From the NCBI GenBank assembly GCA_015075075.1, contig JABTVA010000001.1:177662-241661 (forward strand): a stretch of DNA of 64,000 nt. Reading direction: 5' to 3'. The DNA comes from Deltaproteobacteria bacterium. Lineage in GTDB: Bacteria; Desulfobacterota; GWC2-55-46. The notes beneath the pieces are model-generated. The model saw only the letters and a list, made by a program, of their open reading frames with translations. It was not told where the DNA came from and did no database searches. Position numbers and translations under genes: made by a program. This document shows positions 49,656 to 57,405 of this stretch, in pieces (the stretch's first letter is position 1; the number at the start of each line of letters is the position of its first letter).

Positions 49656-50099
49656 ATGAGAAAACTGGCGTGCTTGCTAATGGTTTTTCTTCTTGCGGGT
49701 TGTATGGCGACATTATCCCCATACTTAAATCAATCCGTTCAGGAAGGAGAAGAAAGAGTCGCCGGAATTGGGGATACATTTTTCGAACATTCCGCCGGGC
49801 AAAACAAAACCGACCCTATGATGCCGATGCTTGGAGAAATACCGGTCAGCGGCGAAAAGTACGACCTGACTATCCTTGAACTGAACCAAGAACGAATAGG
49901 GCTCCAGTACAATGAATTCTATTATCAGCCGCCCCATACGATTGGAAACACTACCATCCCCGGCGGCTGGATGGTCAAGCAGGGCTTCAACAATCGCTTC
50001 GACTACGCCGTAGCTGATAAGATCGTCCGCTTCAAGGGCTACGAGTTCGAGGTCCTTTCGGTCGAGAACGGCCAGATAAAGTACCGCCGCCTTAAGTAG
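49656..50099 (+). CDS. Predicted lipoprotein in the lysogenic region, 147 aa
   Basis: Signal peptide with lipobox LLAGC (about residues 12-16), AAGGAGG before the ATG. The mature part (YDLTILELNQERIGLQYNEF...GYEFEVLSVENGQIKYRRLK) is beta-rich. It is transcribed with or after the repressor toward the integrase, i.e. probably in the lysogen. Lipoproteins at this position in other phages often block superinfection. Shares a C-terminal pattern with the lipoprotein at 50375. Confidence 0.75.
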   Translation: MRKLACLLMVFLLAGCMATLSPYLNQSVQEGEERVAGIGDTFFEHSAGQNKTDPMMPMLGEIPVSGEKYDLTILELNQERIGLQYNEFYYQPPHTIGNTTIPGGWMVKQGFNNRFDYAVADKIVRFKGYEFEVLSVENGQIKYRRLK

Positions 50100-50250
50100 G
50101 CGGCGAGATATCGGTTTCCTTGGCGAGAAGAAAGACTTCCAATATCACAAGCAAGTGCTTTTTCTGATCCTTTGAAAGCTGCTCGAACCCGTGGACAAGC
50201 TTGTACGCCTGCGAGGGCTTTTTAAACATGGCAGAATCCTTGCGCTTCAT
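50092..50250 (-). CDS. Small helical protein, 52 aa, antisense orientation
   Basis: ATG 50250 behind AGGAGG. MKRKDSAMFKKPSQAYKLVH leads into an amphipathic helix (LSKDQKKHLLVILEVFLLAK). It converges on the lipoprotein gene with an 8-bp overlap. Unknown function. Confidence 0.5.
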   Translation of the reverse strand: MKRKDSAMFKKPSQAYKLVHGFEQLSKDQKKHLLVILEVFLLAKETDISPPT

Positions 50251-50374
50251 AAGTGGCCTCCTGTAGGGGTGAGATGGGATTCTGCTTATATGGTGTCTTT
50301 TTTCTACCCCTAAACAGCTAAGTGCGTGATGTGCACAGATTTTGCGGGTTGAATTATTCATGTCGGAGGTGGAG

Positions 50375-51097
50375 ATGAGTTGGGGAAAAAAGCTTCTTGT
50401 TTTAACTGGACTGTTTTTCTTATCGGGCTGCGCGGCCGCCATGACATCTTTTGAAACAATGCTGCCTGTCTCTGAGGTCCCGGAGCATAGAAAGACCACA
50501 TCCTTTCAGATAGGCCAGGTGCAGGAAACAACGCTTGGCGAGCCGATGGTGGTTGAGGAGGATCTGTTTTTTTATAACGGCCTCGTAGCTATAGAAGATT
50601 ACCAGATTCCCCCGCAGGGCATGGTCTATTACCCTGTTCTGAAAAAAGGCACTATGTTGAAAGCAAGGGGCGCCCTGAAAAATGGAGACAAAATATATCA
50701 GCCGATCGATGGCGAAAGCCCGTCGATTCGCGGCGGAGAGAAGGTAAAATGGGAATACTGCATCGTGGTTAACGCCAACAATGAGGCATACGGCGTCACA
50801 GCGTGCACGCTTGTCTATGTCCAGAAATGGCCTGCCCCTTCTCGGTTCTTGAGCCCCGGGGAGGTTTACGATAGGGGCACGATGAAGCATGAGCTGATTT
50901 ACAATGGAAAATCGCAGGACACAATAAGGCTGCATTACAGGGAATTCAATGAGGACATGGCGAGGCCTGCTTTTTATCAAGACCTGACATACGATCTCTC
51001 GGAGTCAAAAAGCATAGCTTTCAAGAAGATGAAGATTGAAGTGATCGAGGCGACCAACTCCCATATAAAATTCATAGTGAATTCTTCGATGAGGTAA
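50375..51097 (+). CDS. Predicted lipoprotein in the lysogenic region, 240 aa
   Basis: ATG 50375 follows GGAGGTGGAG. Signal peptide with lipobox FLSGC. The mature part is beta-rich; its ending (KSIAFKKMKIEVIEATNSHIKFIV) parallels the end of the 49656 lipoprotein, so the two may be distant relatives. It sits directly before the integrase gene (9-bp gap) and may be cotranscribed with it. Confidence 0.75.
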   Translation: MSWGKKLLVLTGLFFLSGCAAAMTSFETMLPVSEVPEHRKTTSFQIGQVQETTLGEPMVVEEDLFFYNGLVAIEDYQIPPQGMVYYPVLKKGTMLKARGALKNGDKIYQPIDGESPSIRGGEKVKWEYCIVVNANNEAYGVTACTLVYVQKWPAPSRFLSPGEVYDRGTMKHELIYNGKSQDTIRLHYREFNEDMARPAFYQDLTYDLSESKSIAFKKMKIEVIEATNSHIKFIVNSSMR

Positions 51098-51106
51098 TTC
51101 TGACCC

Positions 51107-52312
51107 ATGCCCCGTCTCTACCCTCATAAGGTCCACGGCTGGCAGCTCGTCTACCGCATCTGGTTCCCGGACGGCCGCTCGACGGACAAGCACAGGTTCT
51201 CGAAAAAAAAGGCCCTGGCGCAGCTCATGTTCAAGGAGGCCTCAGACCTTGAGAACCTCTCGCGTCTCGGCTCTCTCAAGCGCGAGGACGTCGTCTCGTT
51301 CCTCAACCTCAAGTATATAAGCCGCGCCGAGGCCGAGGCCCTCTCGCGCGGGCCAGTTGCCGTCACCTGGGACGAGCTCCGCCGGCAGTACGAGGAAACA
51401 TCGAGGAAGAGCTGCGCGCCCTACACCCACGCCTGCAACATGGTAAAGGTCGGAAAACTCGATGAACACTTCAAAGGCACGCCGCCCGAGGCCATAACCC
51501 CCGAGAGCGTGGAGGCCTACATCGAGAAGCGCCTGAAGGACCGGGTGGAGAAGGGCAAGCCCGACGAGGACGGAAAGCGCAGGACGGAGCCCATAAAGTC
51601 GGCCACGATAGAAAAGGAGCTGAACATCCTGAGGATACTCCTCGACCCGCTGGGAGGAGAGAGGCGCCGAAGGCGGGACGGCATCTGGCCGGACAACCCC
51701 GCGCGCCAGGTAAAAGCGCCCAGGAAGGCCGACGAGCGGCTGCCGCGCCCCCTCTGGAGGGCCGACATAATAGCCTTCTACGCGGCCCTGAGAGGCCGCA
51801 GGGCGCTTCTCGGCGGGTACATGGCGCCTCTGGTCATGACTTATCTCTACGCGGGCCTGCGGCCCTCTGAGCTTATAAACCTGACCAGGCAGGACGTCAA
51901 CCTGAGCATCGGCGTGATACACGTGGTGGGCAAGGACGCGGCGGCCGGACGCGAGGCCGTCCGCACCAAGACCGGAACGGCACGGACCGTCGAGATTCAC
52001 CCGAAGCTCCGGGTGTATATCGAGTCGGCCATGAGAAAGGGAAAGGGCGGCAGGTATGTTTTCGGAGGGGACCGCCGGCAGGACGGCGACTATGTGAGCA
52101 AGGCCGTCCGCCAGACGATAGAGGCGGCAGGCATCGAGGGGGTGACGCCCTACTCTCTCCGCCATACCTTCATAACCGGGCTCCTGAGGTCGGGCGCGGA
52201 CATAAGGGAGGTGCAGACCAGGGCCGGGCACAAGAGGCTGGCGACCACCATGCGCTATCTGCATGTGGCGCCCACGAAAAACCCGGTGAAACGCATCAAG
52301 TTCAAGGACTGA
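51107..52312 (+). CDS. int: Tyrosine-recombinase integrase
   Basis: 401 aa. An N-terminal arm-binding type domain (LVYRIWFPDGRS) and SAM-like core-binding domain precede the catalytic part: Arg in YLYAGLRPSELINL, Lys region TKTGTARTVEIHP, YSLRHTFITGLL (HxxR), AGHKRLATT (His) and the nucleophile Tyr in MRYLHVAP. It ends 184 bp from the tRNA-Glu 3' end, its attachment site. Confidence 0.92.
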   Translation: MPRLYPHKVHGWQLVYRIWFPDGRSTDKHRFSKKKALAQLMFKEASDLENLSRLGSLKREDVVSFLNLKYISRAEAEALSRGPVAVTWDELRRQYEETSRKSCAPYTHACNMVKVGKLDEHFKGTPPEAITPESVEAYIEKRLKDRVEKGKPDEDGKRRTEPIKSATIEKELNILRILLDPLGGERRRRRDGIWPDNPARQVKAPRKADERLPRPLWRADIIAFYAALRGRRALLGGYMAPLVMTYLYAGLRPSELINLTRQDVNLSIGVIHVVGKDAAAGREAVRTKTGTARTVEIHPKLRVYIESAMRKGKGGRYVFGGDRRQDGDYVSKAVRQTIEAAGIEGVTPYSLRHTFITGLLRSGADIREVQTRAGHKRLATTMRYLHVAPTKNPVKRIKFKD

Positions 52313-52322
52313 AATCTACCAG

Positions 52323-52373
52323 AGAAACTACCGCCCGGGACGCCTTATCCACAGCCTGTACCAAGAAACTACC
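52323..52373. repeat. Direct repeats AGAAACTACC, candidate integrase arm sites
   Basis: AGAAACTACC occurs at 52323-52332 and 52364-52373 (41 bp apart) between the integrase gene and the attachment core. That is the usual place of arm-type sites. Confidence 0.45.
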
Positions 52374-52439
52374 ATGCTTTTGATACCTATCCATACCGAT
52401 TCATCCCGGTTTTTACCACCCTTGAAGGACGCATAAAAA

Positions 52440-52485
52440 AGCCGTAATCCCTTTGTACTATGGAGAATACTCCGGAAGTACGGCT
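52440..52485 (-). terminator. Hairpin downstream of tRNA-Glu
   Basis: AGCCGTA and TACGGCT, with A/T runs outside, enclose a 32-nt loop containing a second small hairpin. It stands where the 5461 hairpin stands relative to its tRNA remnant, so it is the phage-supplied terminator of the tRNA operon. Confidence 0.55.
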
Positions 52486-52495
52486 ACTTTTGGCT

Positions 52496-52568
52496 TGGCG
52501 TCCCCACAGGATTCGAACCCTGATCGCCGCCGTGAAAGGGCGGTGTCCCTACCTCTGACGATGGGGAC
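52496..52568 (-). tRNA. tRNA-Glu (anticodon TTC), prophage attachment target
   Basis: Cloverleaf: acceptor GTCCCCA/TGGGGAC, D arm GTC..GGAC, anticodon stem CCGCC/GGCGG with TTC, T-loop TTCGAAT, encoded CCA. The T-stem 3' strand reads CCTG where CCCTG is needed to pair with CAGGG, so one base is missing; the remnant at 5501 has the full CCCTG. The 3' half from the anticodon on is probably phage-derived. Confidence 0.85.
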
Positions 52569-52587
52569 TTTTTGATTTTTTTATTTA

Positions 52588-52662
52588 TGGTGAGCCGCCG
52601 GGACCTCGAACCGGGACCACCTGCTTAAAAGGCAGATGCTCTACCAACTGAGCTAGCGGCTC
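52588..52662 (-). tRNA. tRNA-Lys (anticodon TTT)
   Basis: Acceptor GAGCCGC/GCGGCTC, D arm GCTC..GAGC, anticodon loop CTTTTAA with TTT, T-loop TTCGAGG and encoded CCA. It lies 19 bp upstream of tRNA-Glu in the same operon. Confidence 0.93.
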
Positions 52663-52698
52663 ATGGACCCTGGGGGGGGCACCGAACTTAGACAAATT

Positions 52699-52727
52699 AA
52701 AGTATCACAGCACCCCTGGGTTGTCAA
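52699..52727 (-). promoter_or_regulatory. Promoter of the tRNA-Lys/tRNA-Glu operon
   Basis: On the minus strand a perfect -35 TTGACA (52722-52727), a 17-bp spacer and -10 TACTTT (52699-52704), about 37 bp before the tRNA-Lys 5' end. Confidence 0.65.
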
Positions 52728-52732
52728 ATTCA

Positions 52733-52751
52733 AAACCGGCGCAGCCGGTTT
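52733..52751 (-). terminator. Hairpin after the XRE regulator gene
   Basis: AAACCGGC and GCCGGTTT form a perfect 8-bp stem with a GCA loop, touching the stop codon of the XRE gene and followed on the minus strand by a T-rich stretch. Confidence 0.6.
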
Positions 52752-53146
52752 CAGGCCCCCGCCGCCAGCTCCTTAAGGGCATCCAGAGCCGCTTTCCTCC
52801 GTATGCTCTTGAACTTCAGGTACACCGTGCCGACGAAATCGTCCTGCTCGGCGGGCCTGAGCATCCGGTAAAACCTTACGATCCCGCGCTCCCTGGGAGC
52901 GAGGTCGGACATGACCAACACTGGCTTTCCCGAGGCGCTGAAAAAAAACGAAGGGTCGCGGCCCAGCGCCTTCGCGAGCTTGAGCCATTCATCGGTCGTT
53001 ATAGGGATGGCCCCGAGTTCCTTCCGGACGTAGGTAGACCTGTCCACACCGAGGCGCGCCGCAAGGTGCTCCTGCCTGAGGACGAGCTCTTCCCTGAGCT
53101 CTCTGAGCCTCGCGAGAATATCTCCGGTGCTGAAGGTGCCGCCCAT
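52751..53146 (-). CDS. XRE-family transcriptional regulator, 131 aa
   Basis: An HTH near the N-terminus (VLRQEHLAARLGVDRSTYVR, then ITTDEWLKLAKALG) is followed by a helical C-terminal part (LDALKELAAGA end). Located outside the prophage, upstream of the tRNAs. With the HEPN gene 117 bp upstream in the same direction it may form a small unit. Targets unknown. Confidence 0.75.
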   Translation of the reverse strand: MGGTFSTGDILARLRELREELVLRQEHLAARLGVDRSTYVRKELGAIPITTDEWLKLAKALGRDPSFFFSASGKPVLVMSDLAPRERGIVRFYRMLRPAEQDDFVGTVYLKFKSIRRKAALDALKELAAGA

Positions 53147-53263
53147 ATCCCCTATACTACATTACCGCGCGAATCCAAGTCGAGATGCATGGCGCCCCCC
53201 GCGTATTCCCGGCAGACGCACGGACCGGAATGGGGCTTGCCGGTCCCCTGCAGAAGGCACCCC

Positions 53264-53707
53264 TCAGCCCTTCACCGTCCGCCTGAGGAAGTCCTTGACC
53301 TCGTACAGAAGGTCTCTTGCCTGATATATGCGGAAAAGCGATTCGTTCTCGGTATAGTCAATGACGGCGCTGTAGCCCCATTCCTTTCTCGACTCGAAGA
53401 GCTTCTCCAGGAACGGGTCCAGCTTGGAACTGAACTTCTGGAGCGAGTTGACGAAGCCCGTAAACGAGCTTGCCTGCGCCTTGACCGAGCCGGCCGTGAG
53501 GAAAGCAGCCAGGGCCGCATGGACAGAGGAATAGCAGGCAAGAGTCACGGCAGGGTTGTAAAGGCCGCTCTTATGCAGCGCCTCCGCCGCATGAAAATAC
53601 TCCTCGGCCATCCGGAACTCGACCTTTATCCTTTCAGCGCTTCTGGACCTCAAAAGCAAAGCCTCGCGGGAAGAGGTAACTCCCGGCATTGATGAACTGG
53701 TCAACAT
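53264..53707 (-). CDS. HEPN-domain protein, up to 147 aa
   Basis: Helical protein of the HEPN pattern: KVEFRMAEEYFHAAEALHKS, then AVTLACYSSVHAALAAFLTAG (the helix with the small-residue rich YSSVHAA core). SLFRIYQARDLLYEVKDF follows. A typical RNase-type R-x4-6-H motif is not evident, so it may be an inactive or non-RNase HEPN protein. No MNT nucleotidyltransferase partner is adjacent. The first Met is uncertain. Confidence 0.65.
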   Translation of the reverse strand: MLTSSSMPGVTSSREALLLRSRSAERIKVEFRMAEEYFHAAEALHKSGLYNPAVTLACYSSVHAALAAFLTAGSVKAQASSFTGFVNSLQKFSSKLDPFLEKLFESRKEWGYSAVIDYTENESLFRIYQARDLLYEVKDFLRRTVKG

Positions 53708-53924
53708 GAAAAACCTTGTACTTGCGTCGGATTCGGCACGCGGGTTTTTAAATACCTGAAATCCAGGCCATTGTCAATATCCCTATGAACCGGCCCCGGT
53801 ATTTGACTCGAAATAAAGCGCATATATCCCTATTTCGGACGAAGCGGGCGGATTCTTTAATCTGCAAAAAAGCGGGCCCCTTTAACAGATTGTCCGTAAA
53901 CCGTCTTTATAGTATTATTGTGTA

Positions 53925-55067
53925 ATGCGCTGGATCCTCGGACGTTACATACTTAAGGAGATATGGACCCCGTTTCTCCTGAGCCTCGTCATACTGACCG
54001 CGATTTCGCTCCTTACAAAGGCGGTCCGGATAGTAGAGCTCCTGCTGGTGCAGGGCGTGGGCGGCGGCTTCATCCTTTGGTTCATCGTCTCGGTGCTGCC
54101 GTCGCTCCTCCTATACACCATTCCCATCGCCTTTCTCATAGGCGTCCTCGTGGCGTTCACGAGGCTCAGCTCCGACAGCGAGCTTACAGCCATGAAGGCC
54201 TCGGGCTTGAGCCTCTACGCGGCCCTCAGGCCCGTCCTTCTTTTCGCGGCGTTCGTGTACGCGGCGAGCCTCCTCGTTACCCTTTACCTCTTTCCCTGGG
54301 GTAACCTCACGCTCAAGAACCTCGTCTACGAGGCCTCAAAGGAAAAGTTCATCTCCGGCCTCGAGGAAAAGACCTTTTACGACAGCTTCAAGGGCTTCGT
54401 CATCTATATAGACAAGATAAACCTCAAGAGCGGGGAGATGGAAGGCATATTCATCTCGGAATCCGGCGGAGAGGGCGAGCCGAACCTTTTTTTCGCGGCA
54501 GGCGGCGTGTTTTCCCCTGCAACCGACCGCCAGACGGTATATCTCAAGCTGAACGACGGGGTAATGCACCGGAAGACCGAGGGCAACGGCACCTATCACA
54601 TAGCCGATTTCTCCTCGTACACCCTTGAGCTCGGCCTCTCGGGCCAGCCAGGGGCCGCGAGCGAAAGGCGCAATAAGGAAATGTACGCCGGGGAGCTCCG
54701 CGAGAAGATAGCGCTTGCGAAGGCTTCGGGCGAAGACCCTTCACGCCACATAATAGACCTCCATAAGAGGTTCGCCATACCCTCGTCCGTCTTCGTCTTC
54801 GCCCTCCTGGGGGTCCCGCTGGGCCTTCAGAAGATACGGGTTGCGCGCTTTACCGGATTTTCGATTGCCATAGGAGTGGTGCTCGTCTATTACCTCCTCT
54901 CAACGGGCTTTGAGGCCCTTGGCGAGAGCAGCTCGTTAAACCCGTTCGTCGCGGTCTGGGCGACGGATTTTATCTTCCTCGTCGCGGGCCTTTTCGTATT
55001 CTCACGGACCTCGGCTGACAGGTCGGCAAACCCGCTGACAATGCTCCGCGGAGTGAGGTCGAGATGA
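53925..55067 (+). CDS. lptF: LPS export permease LptF
   Basis: 380 aa of the YjgP/YjgQ family: three TM helices at each end and a periplasmic beta-jellyroll (about 130-240). MRWILGRYILKEIWTPFLLS at the start and RFAIPSSVFVFALLGVPLGL before the last helices are typical. With LptG it forms the inner-membrane channel of the LPS transporter, powered by LptB. A TATAGT -10-like box lies only 12 bases before the ATG and no ribosome-binding site is seen. Confidence 0.9.
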   Translation: MRWILGRYILKEIWTPFLLSLVILTAISLLTKAVRIVELLLVQGVGGGFILWFIVSVLPSLLLYTIPIAFLIGVLVAFTRLSSDSELTAMKASGLSLYAALRPVLLFAAFVYAASLLVTLYLFPWGNLTLKNLVYEASKEKFISGLEEKTFYDSFKGFVIYIDKINLKSGEMEGIFISESGGEGEPNLFFAAGGVFSPATDRQTVYLKLNDGVMHRKTEGNGTYHIADFSSYTLELGLSGQPGAASERRNKEMYAGELREKIALAKASGEDPSRHIIDLHKRFAIPSSVFVFALLGVPLGLQKIRVARFTGFSIAIGVVLVYYLLSTGFEALGESSSLNPFVAVWATDFIFLVAGLFVFSRTSADRSANPLTMLRGVRSR

Positions 55068-56137
55068 AGGTGCTCCAGAAATACCTGCTCCGCGAGTTCC
55101 TCAAGCTCGCCGCGATCGCCGCGGCAGGCTTCGTCGTGCTCTTCGTGACGGTCGATATTTTCGAGAACATGGACAGCCTCATGGAGCACAAGGTCCCGCT
55201 CGTCTCAGCCGCAGGGTTCTTCCTTTACAAGATACCGTTCATAATAAGCCAGGTCCTGCCTGTCGCGCTCCTTGTGGCGACTTTCGTCTCTCTCGGCCTC
55301 CTCTCAAGGCACGGAGAGATAACGGCGGTGAAGGCCGGGGGCGTGAGGGTGCTCCGGGCGGCATTGCCATTGCTTGCCGCGGGGCTCGTCGCAAGCGCGG
55401 GCGTGATACTCATGAACGAATACGTGACGCCGACCGCCATGAAAAAGGCCGACTCCTTCCGGCAGAGGTGGCTCGGCGCGCAGGAAGGGAGCTTCGGCAG
55501 GGAAGGCCTCTGGATAAAGACCTCAGAGGGCATACTGAACGCGAAAAACATGGACCCGGACGGCAGCCGGCTTCACGGCGTGACATATTATTTCATCGAG
55601 AAGCCCTTCACGCCAACGGGCCGGGTCCATTCGAGGTCAGCCGTCTGGAAGGGGAGCGCATGGGCCGCAGAGGAAGCGACTGTCTGGAATTTCACACCGG
55701 GAAGAGAGGCCCAGAGGACAGAAAGGGAAAGCTTCATCCTCCCGGGGCTCGCGAAACCTGACGAGATGATTAACATGGAGAGCTTCCAGCGGAACATGGG
55801 CTTCATGCACTTTAGGGAATACGTGAAAGACCTCGAAAAGGAGGGCTACGAGGCGACTCGGTTCAAGACCGACCTCTGGAGCAAGCTCTCCTTCCCGCTC
55901 GTCAACTTCATAATGGTGCTCGTGGGCATACCCTTCGCCCTACGGACAGGGAGGCAGAGCGGCATTGCAGCCGGGATAGGCCTGAGCATCGTCATCGCCT
56001 TCAGCTATTGGGGGGTGTACGCGCTTACGCGGTCGCTCGGCCAGAGCCAGCTCGTGCCGCCCTTCCTTGCGGCCTTCTTCCCGGATATACTTTTTGTCGC
56101 AATCGGCGCGCTGATGCTGGGGTATGTGAGGGAGTAG
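55064..56137 (+). CDS. lptG: LPS export permease LptG
   Basis: 357 aa, overlapping lptF by 4 bp (ATGA). Same layout: MKVLQKYLLREFLKLAAIAA, GEITAVKAGGVRVLRAALPL, periplasmic domain, then LWSKLSFPLVNFIMVLVGIP. Partner of LptF. Confidence 0.9.
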   Translation: MKVLQKYLLREFLKLAAIAAAGFVVLFVTVDIFENMDSLMEHKVPLVSAAGFFLYKIPFIISQVLPVALLVATFVSLGLLSRHGEITAVKAGGVRVLRAALPLLAAGLVASAGVILMNEYVTPTAMKKADSFRQRWLGAQEGSFGREGLWIKTSEGILNAKNMDPDGSRLHGVTYYFIEKPFTPTGRVHSRSAVWKGSAWAAEEATVWNFTPGREAQRTERESFILPGLAKPDEMINMESFQRNMGFMHFREYVKDLEKEGYEATRFKTDLWSKLSFPLVNFIMVLVGIPFALRTGRQSGIAAGIGLSIVIAFSYWGVYALTRSLGQSQLVPPFLAAFFPDILFVAIGALMLGYVRE

Positions 56138-56178
56138 GGGATTTTTGGGTTACGTCTCTGCTAACCCAACCTACAGGG
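56138..56178. repeat. Dispersed repeat of the GGGTTACG..CTAACCCAACCTAC type
   Basis: TGGGTTA and TAACCCA flank a short loop and are followed by ACCTAC, a form of palindrome found in many bacterial intergenic regions. Just after lptG. Confidence 0.45.
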
Positions 56179-56292
56179 CTAAAGGAGTAGCTTTAAAAAA
56201 ACAGAAATTTTTCCTAAAGTCGTATGGTCTAATTCCCCCAGCTTATCCATATGCTTTCGAAAAATTTATCAAAGGTATTTTAAAAGGGCAGC

Positions 56293-56934
56293 TCAGCTTT
56301 CGTAATGTATGGGGTTAAGCTTTTTCCAATCAGTAATATAGCCAACAAATTCCTTAACTGGTATATCTCGAACATGTTTACGGCTATATCCGGCTTTTTT
56401 TGTAGCAATCTCAAAATGAGAATAAAAATCATTTAATCTTTGCCATATTCTTTTTGGCGCAGGGATATTTAATTTTCTAGGAGAAACTGCTGTATCCAGA
56501 ATCCAGTGTCTTACTTTTTCCACTAGTATCTGAGGATTATTACTGTGAGCTTTGATGTCATATCCTGAAATATCTGATATTACTTTTTGATATCTAAATC
56601 TTTTTTCTTCAAGAATCAAAAATTTTTTTCGTTTGAATTTTCTCGGACCATGAAATTTGCACCCGAAATCTAAACCCAATTCGAAGGGCATATTAAATCT
56701 TGGTAACTTTCCGATAGAAGGTTCTATCCGGCAAATATCGTGAATACTGAAGCAAGACTCACGAATGAGTCTATTTATTTTGGCAACTCGAATGTCGCCT
56801 GAATCTGAAATTTCAGAAGCCACTCGTGGTTTAAATCCACAATCAATTATTGTAAAAAGAAGTGCATTCAATAAAGGCTTATATTCTTTATCAAAAGGAC
56901 AATTTATGAAAACATTTTTACAAAACGACGGCAT
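56293..56934 (-). CDS. TIR-like/deoxyribosyltransferase-like Rossmann protein, 213 aa
   Basis: The start CKNVFINCPFDKEYKPLLNA is a Rossmann beta-loop-alpha segment. It is followed by a polar SDSGDIRVAKI loop, HDICRIE, and RFNMPFELGLDFG, the N..xELG..G motif whose Glu is catalytic in TIR-like and deoxyribosyltransferase-like nucleotide hydrolases. The C-terminal ~80 residues form a helical domain. The gene is strongly AT-rich against GC-rich neighbours and follows a DUF2188 gene by 60 bp. Such proteins often appear in defence islands. NADase or nucleosidase activity is inference. Confidence 0.68.
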   Translation of the reverse strand: MPSFCKNVFINCPFDKEYKPLLNALLFTIIDCGFKPRVASEISDSGDIRVAKINRLIRESCFSIHDICRIEPSIGKLPRFNMPFELGLDFGCKFHGPRKFKRKKFLILEEKRFRYQKVISDISGYDIKAHSNNPQILVEKVRHWILDTAVSPRKLNIPAPKRIWQRLNDFYSHFEIATKKAGYSRKHVRDIPVKEFVGYITDWKKLNPIHYES

Positions 56935-56994
56935 TATTATAGATAGGCCTTTTCTAGTAGAATTTATATTATTTCAATGAATTCTGTGTCAAAA

Positions 56995-57405
56995 TTAAAG
57001 TTTTTTTCTAGATTTTTGCGAAATGATTGCTTTTCTTCTGCCTTTTACATTTTTCCCTTTTCTTTTTTGGCCGTCGTTCCCGGCGGCCAAAATGATCACG
57101 CCTCTATACCATTCGACTCCTGAAGAAGTGCGTTTAATGGTTTCTGATAAATTTGGCTCAATCGACCCTTTTTTATCGTGAACTATTATATGGTTTATTA
57201 TCGCCTTAGATTTAGATGCAAAAATTTTTGCTAAATCAATCGCATCTCTTCTGGCTTTAACTGTTTTTAGTGCTCTTTTGCCGCTTTCTTTTTTAACGGC
57301 CCATTCGTTTTTTAAAGAATATACATGAATCTTATCGTTTTTAAGGCTAACGGATTTCAGAATTTGTCTAAGTCTTGCGGAATCGGAAGATTCATGGCCG
57401 GACAT
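56995..57405 (-). CDS. DUF2188-like protein, 136 aa
   Basis: The middle IHVYSLKNEWAVKKESGKRA followed by AIDLAKIFASKS and HIIVHDKKGSI fits DUF2188, a short beta-alpha domain with a HVYS..WAVK start. A basic tail with KGRRKAIISQKSRKK may bind nucleic acid. First gene of an AT-rich two-gene unit with the TIR-like gene, GGGAGAATAGG before the ATG. Function unknown; a sensor or regulator of the effector is a reasonable guess. Confidence 0.62.
   Translation of the reverse strand: MSGHESSDSARLRQILKSVSLKNDKIHVYSLKNEWAVKKESGKRALKTVKARRDAIDLAKIFASKSKAIINHIIVHDKKGSIEPNLSETIKRTSSGVEWYRGVIILAAGNDGQKRKGKNVKGRRKAIISQKSRKKL

Larger units (their letters stand above)
7327..52540. mobile_element. Lambda-type siphoprophage integrated in tRNA-Glu
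   Basis: The ends are a tRNA-Glu 3' duplication on the left and the intact tRNA-Glu with an adjacent tyrosine integrase on the right. Between them lie, in phage order, lysogeny control, replication, packaging (GpA-type terminase), head (portal, protease-capsid), tail (major tail protein, frameshifted chaperones, tape measure, hub), lysis and fibre modules. GpA terminase with a gpW-like connector and a tape measure of modest length argue for a lambda-like siphovirus. Most genes are intact. A pseudogene at 39.1 kb, frameshifts in the tape-measure start and repeats inserted in reading frames suggest it may be partly defective. Confidence 0.92.

Noticed and set aside
52721..53692. A 323-codon + strand frame across the XRE/HEPN region
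   Set aside because: Both minus-strand genes have clear domains and this frame is their shadow; it has no ribosome-binding site.
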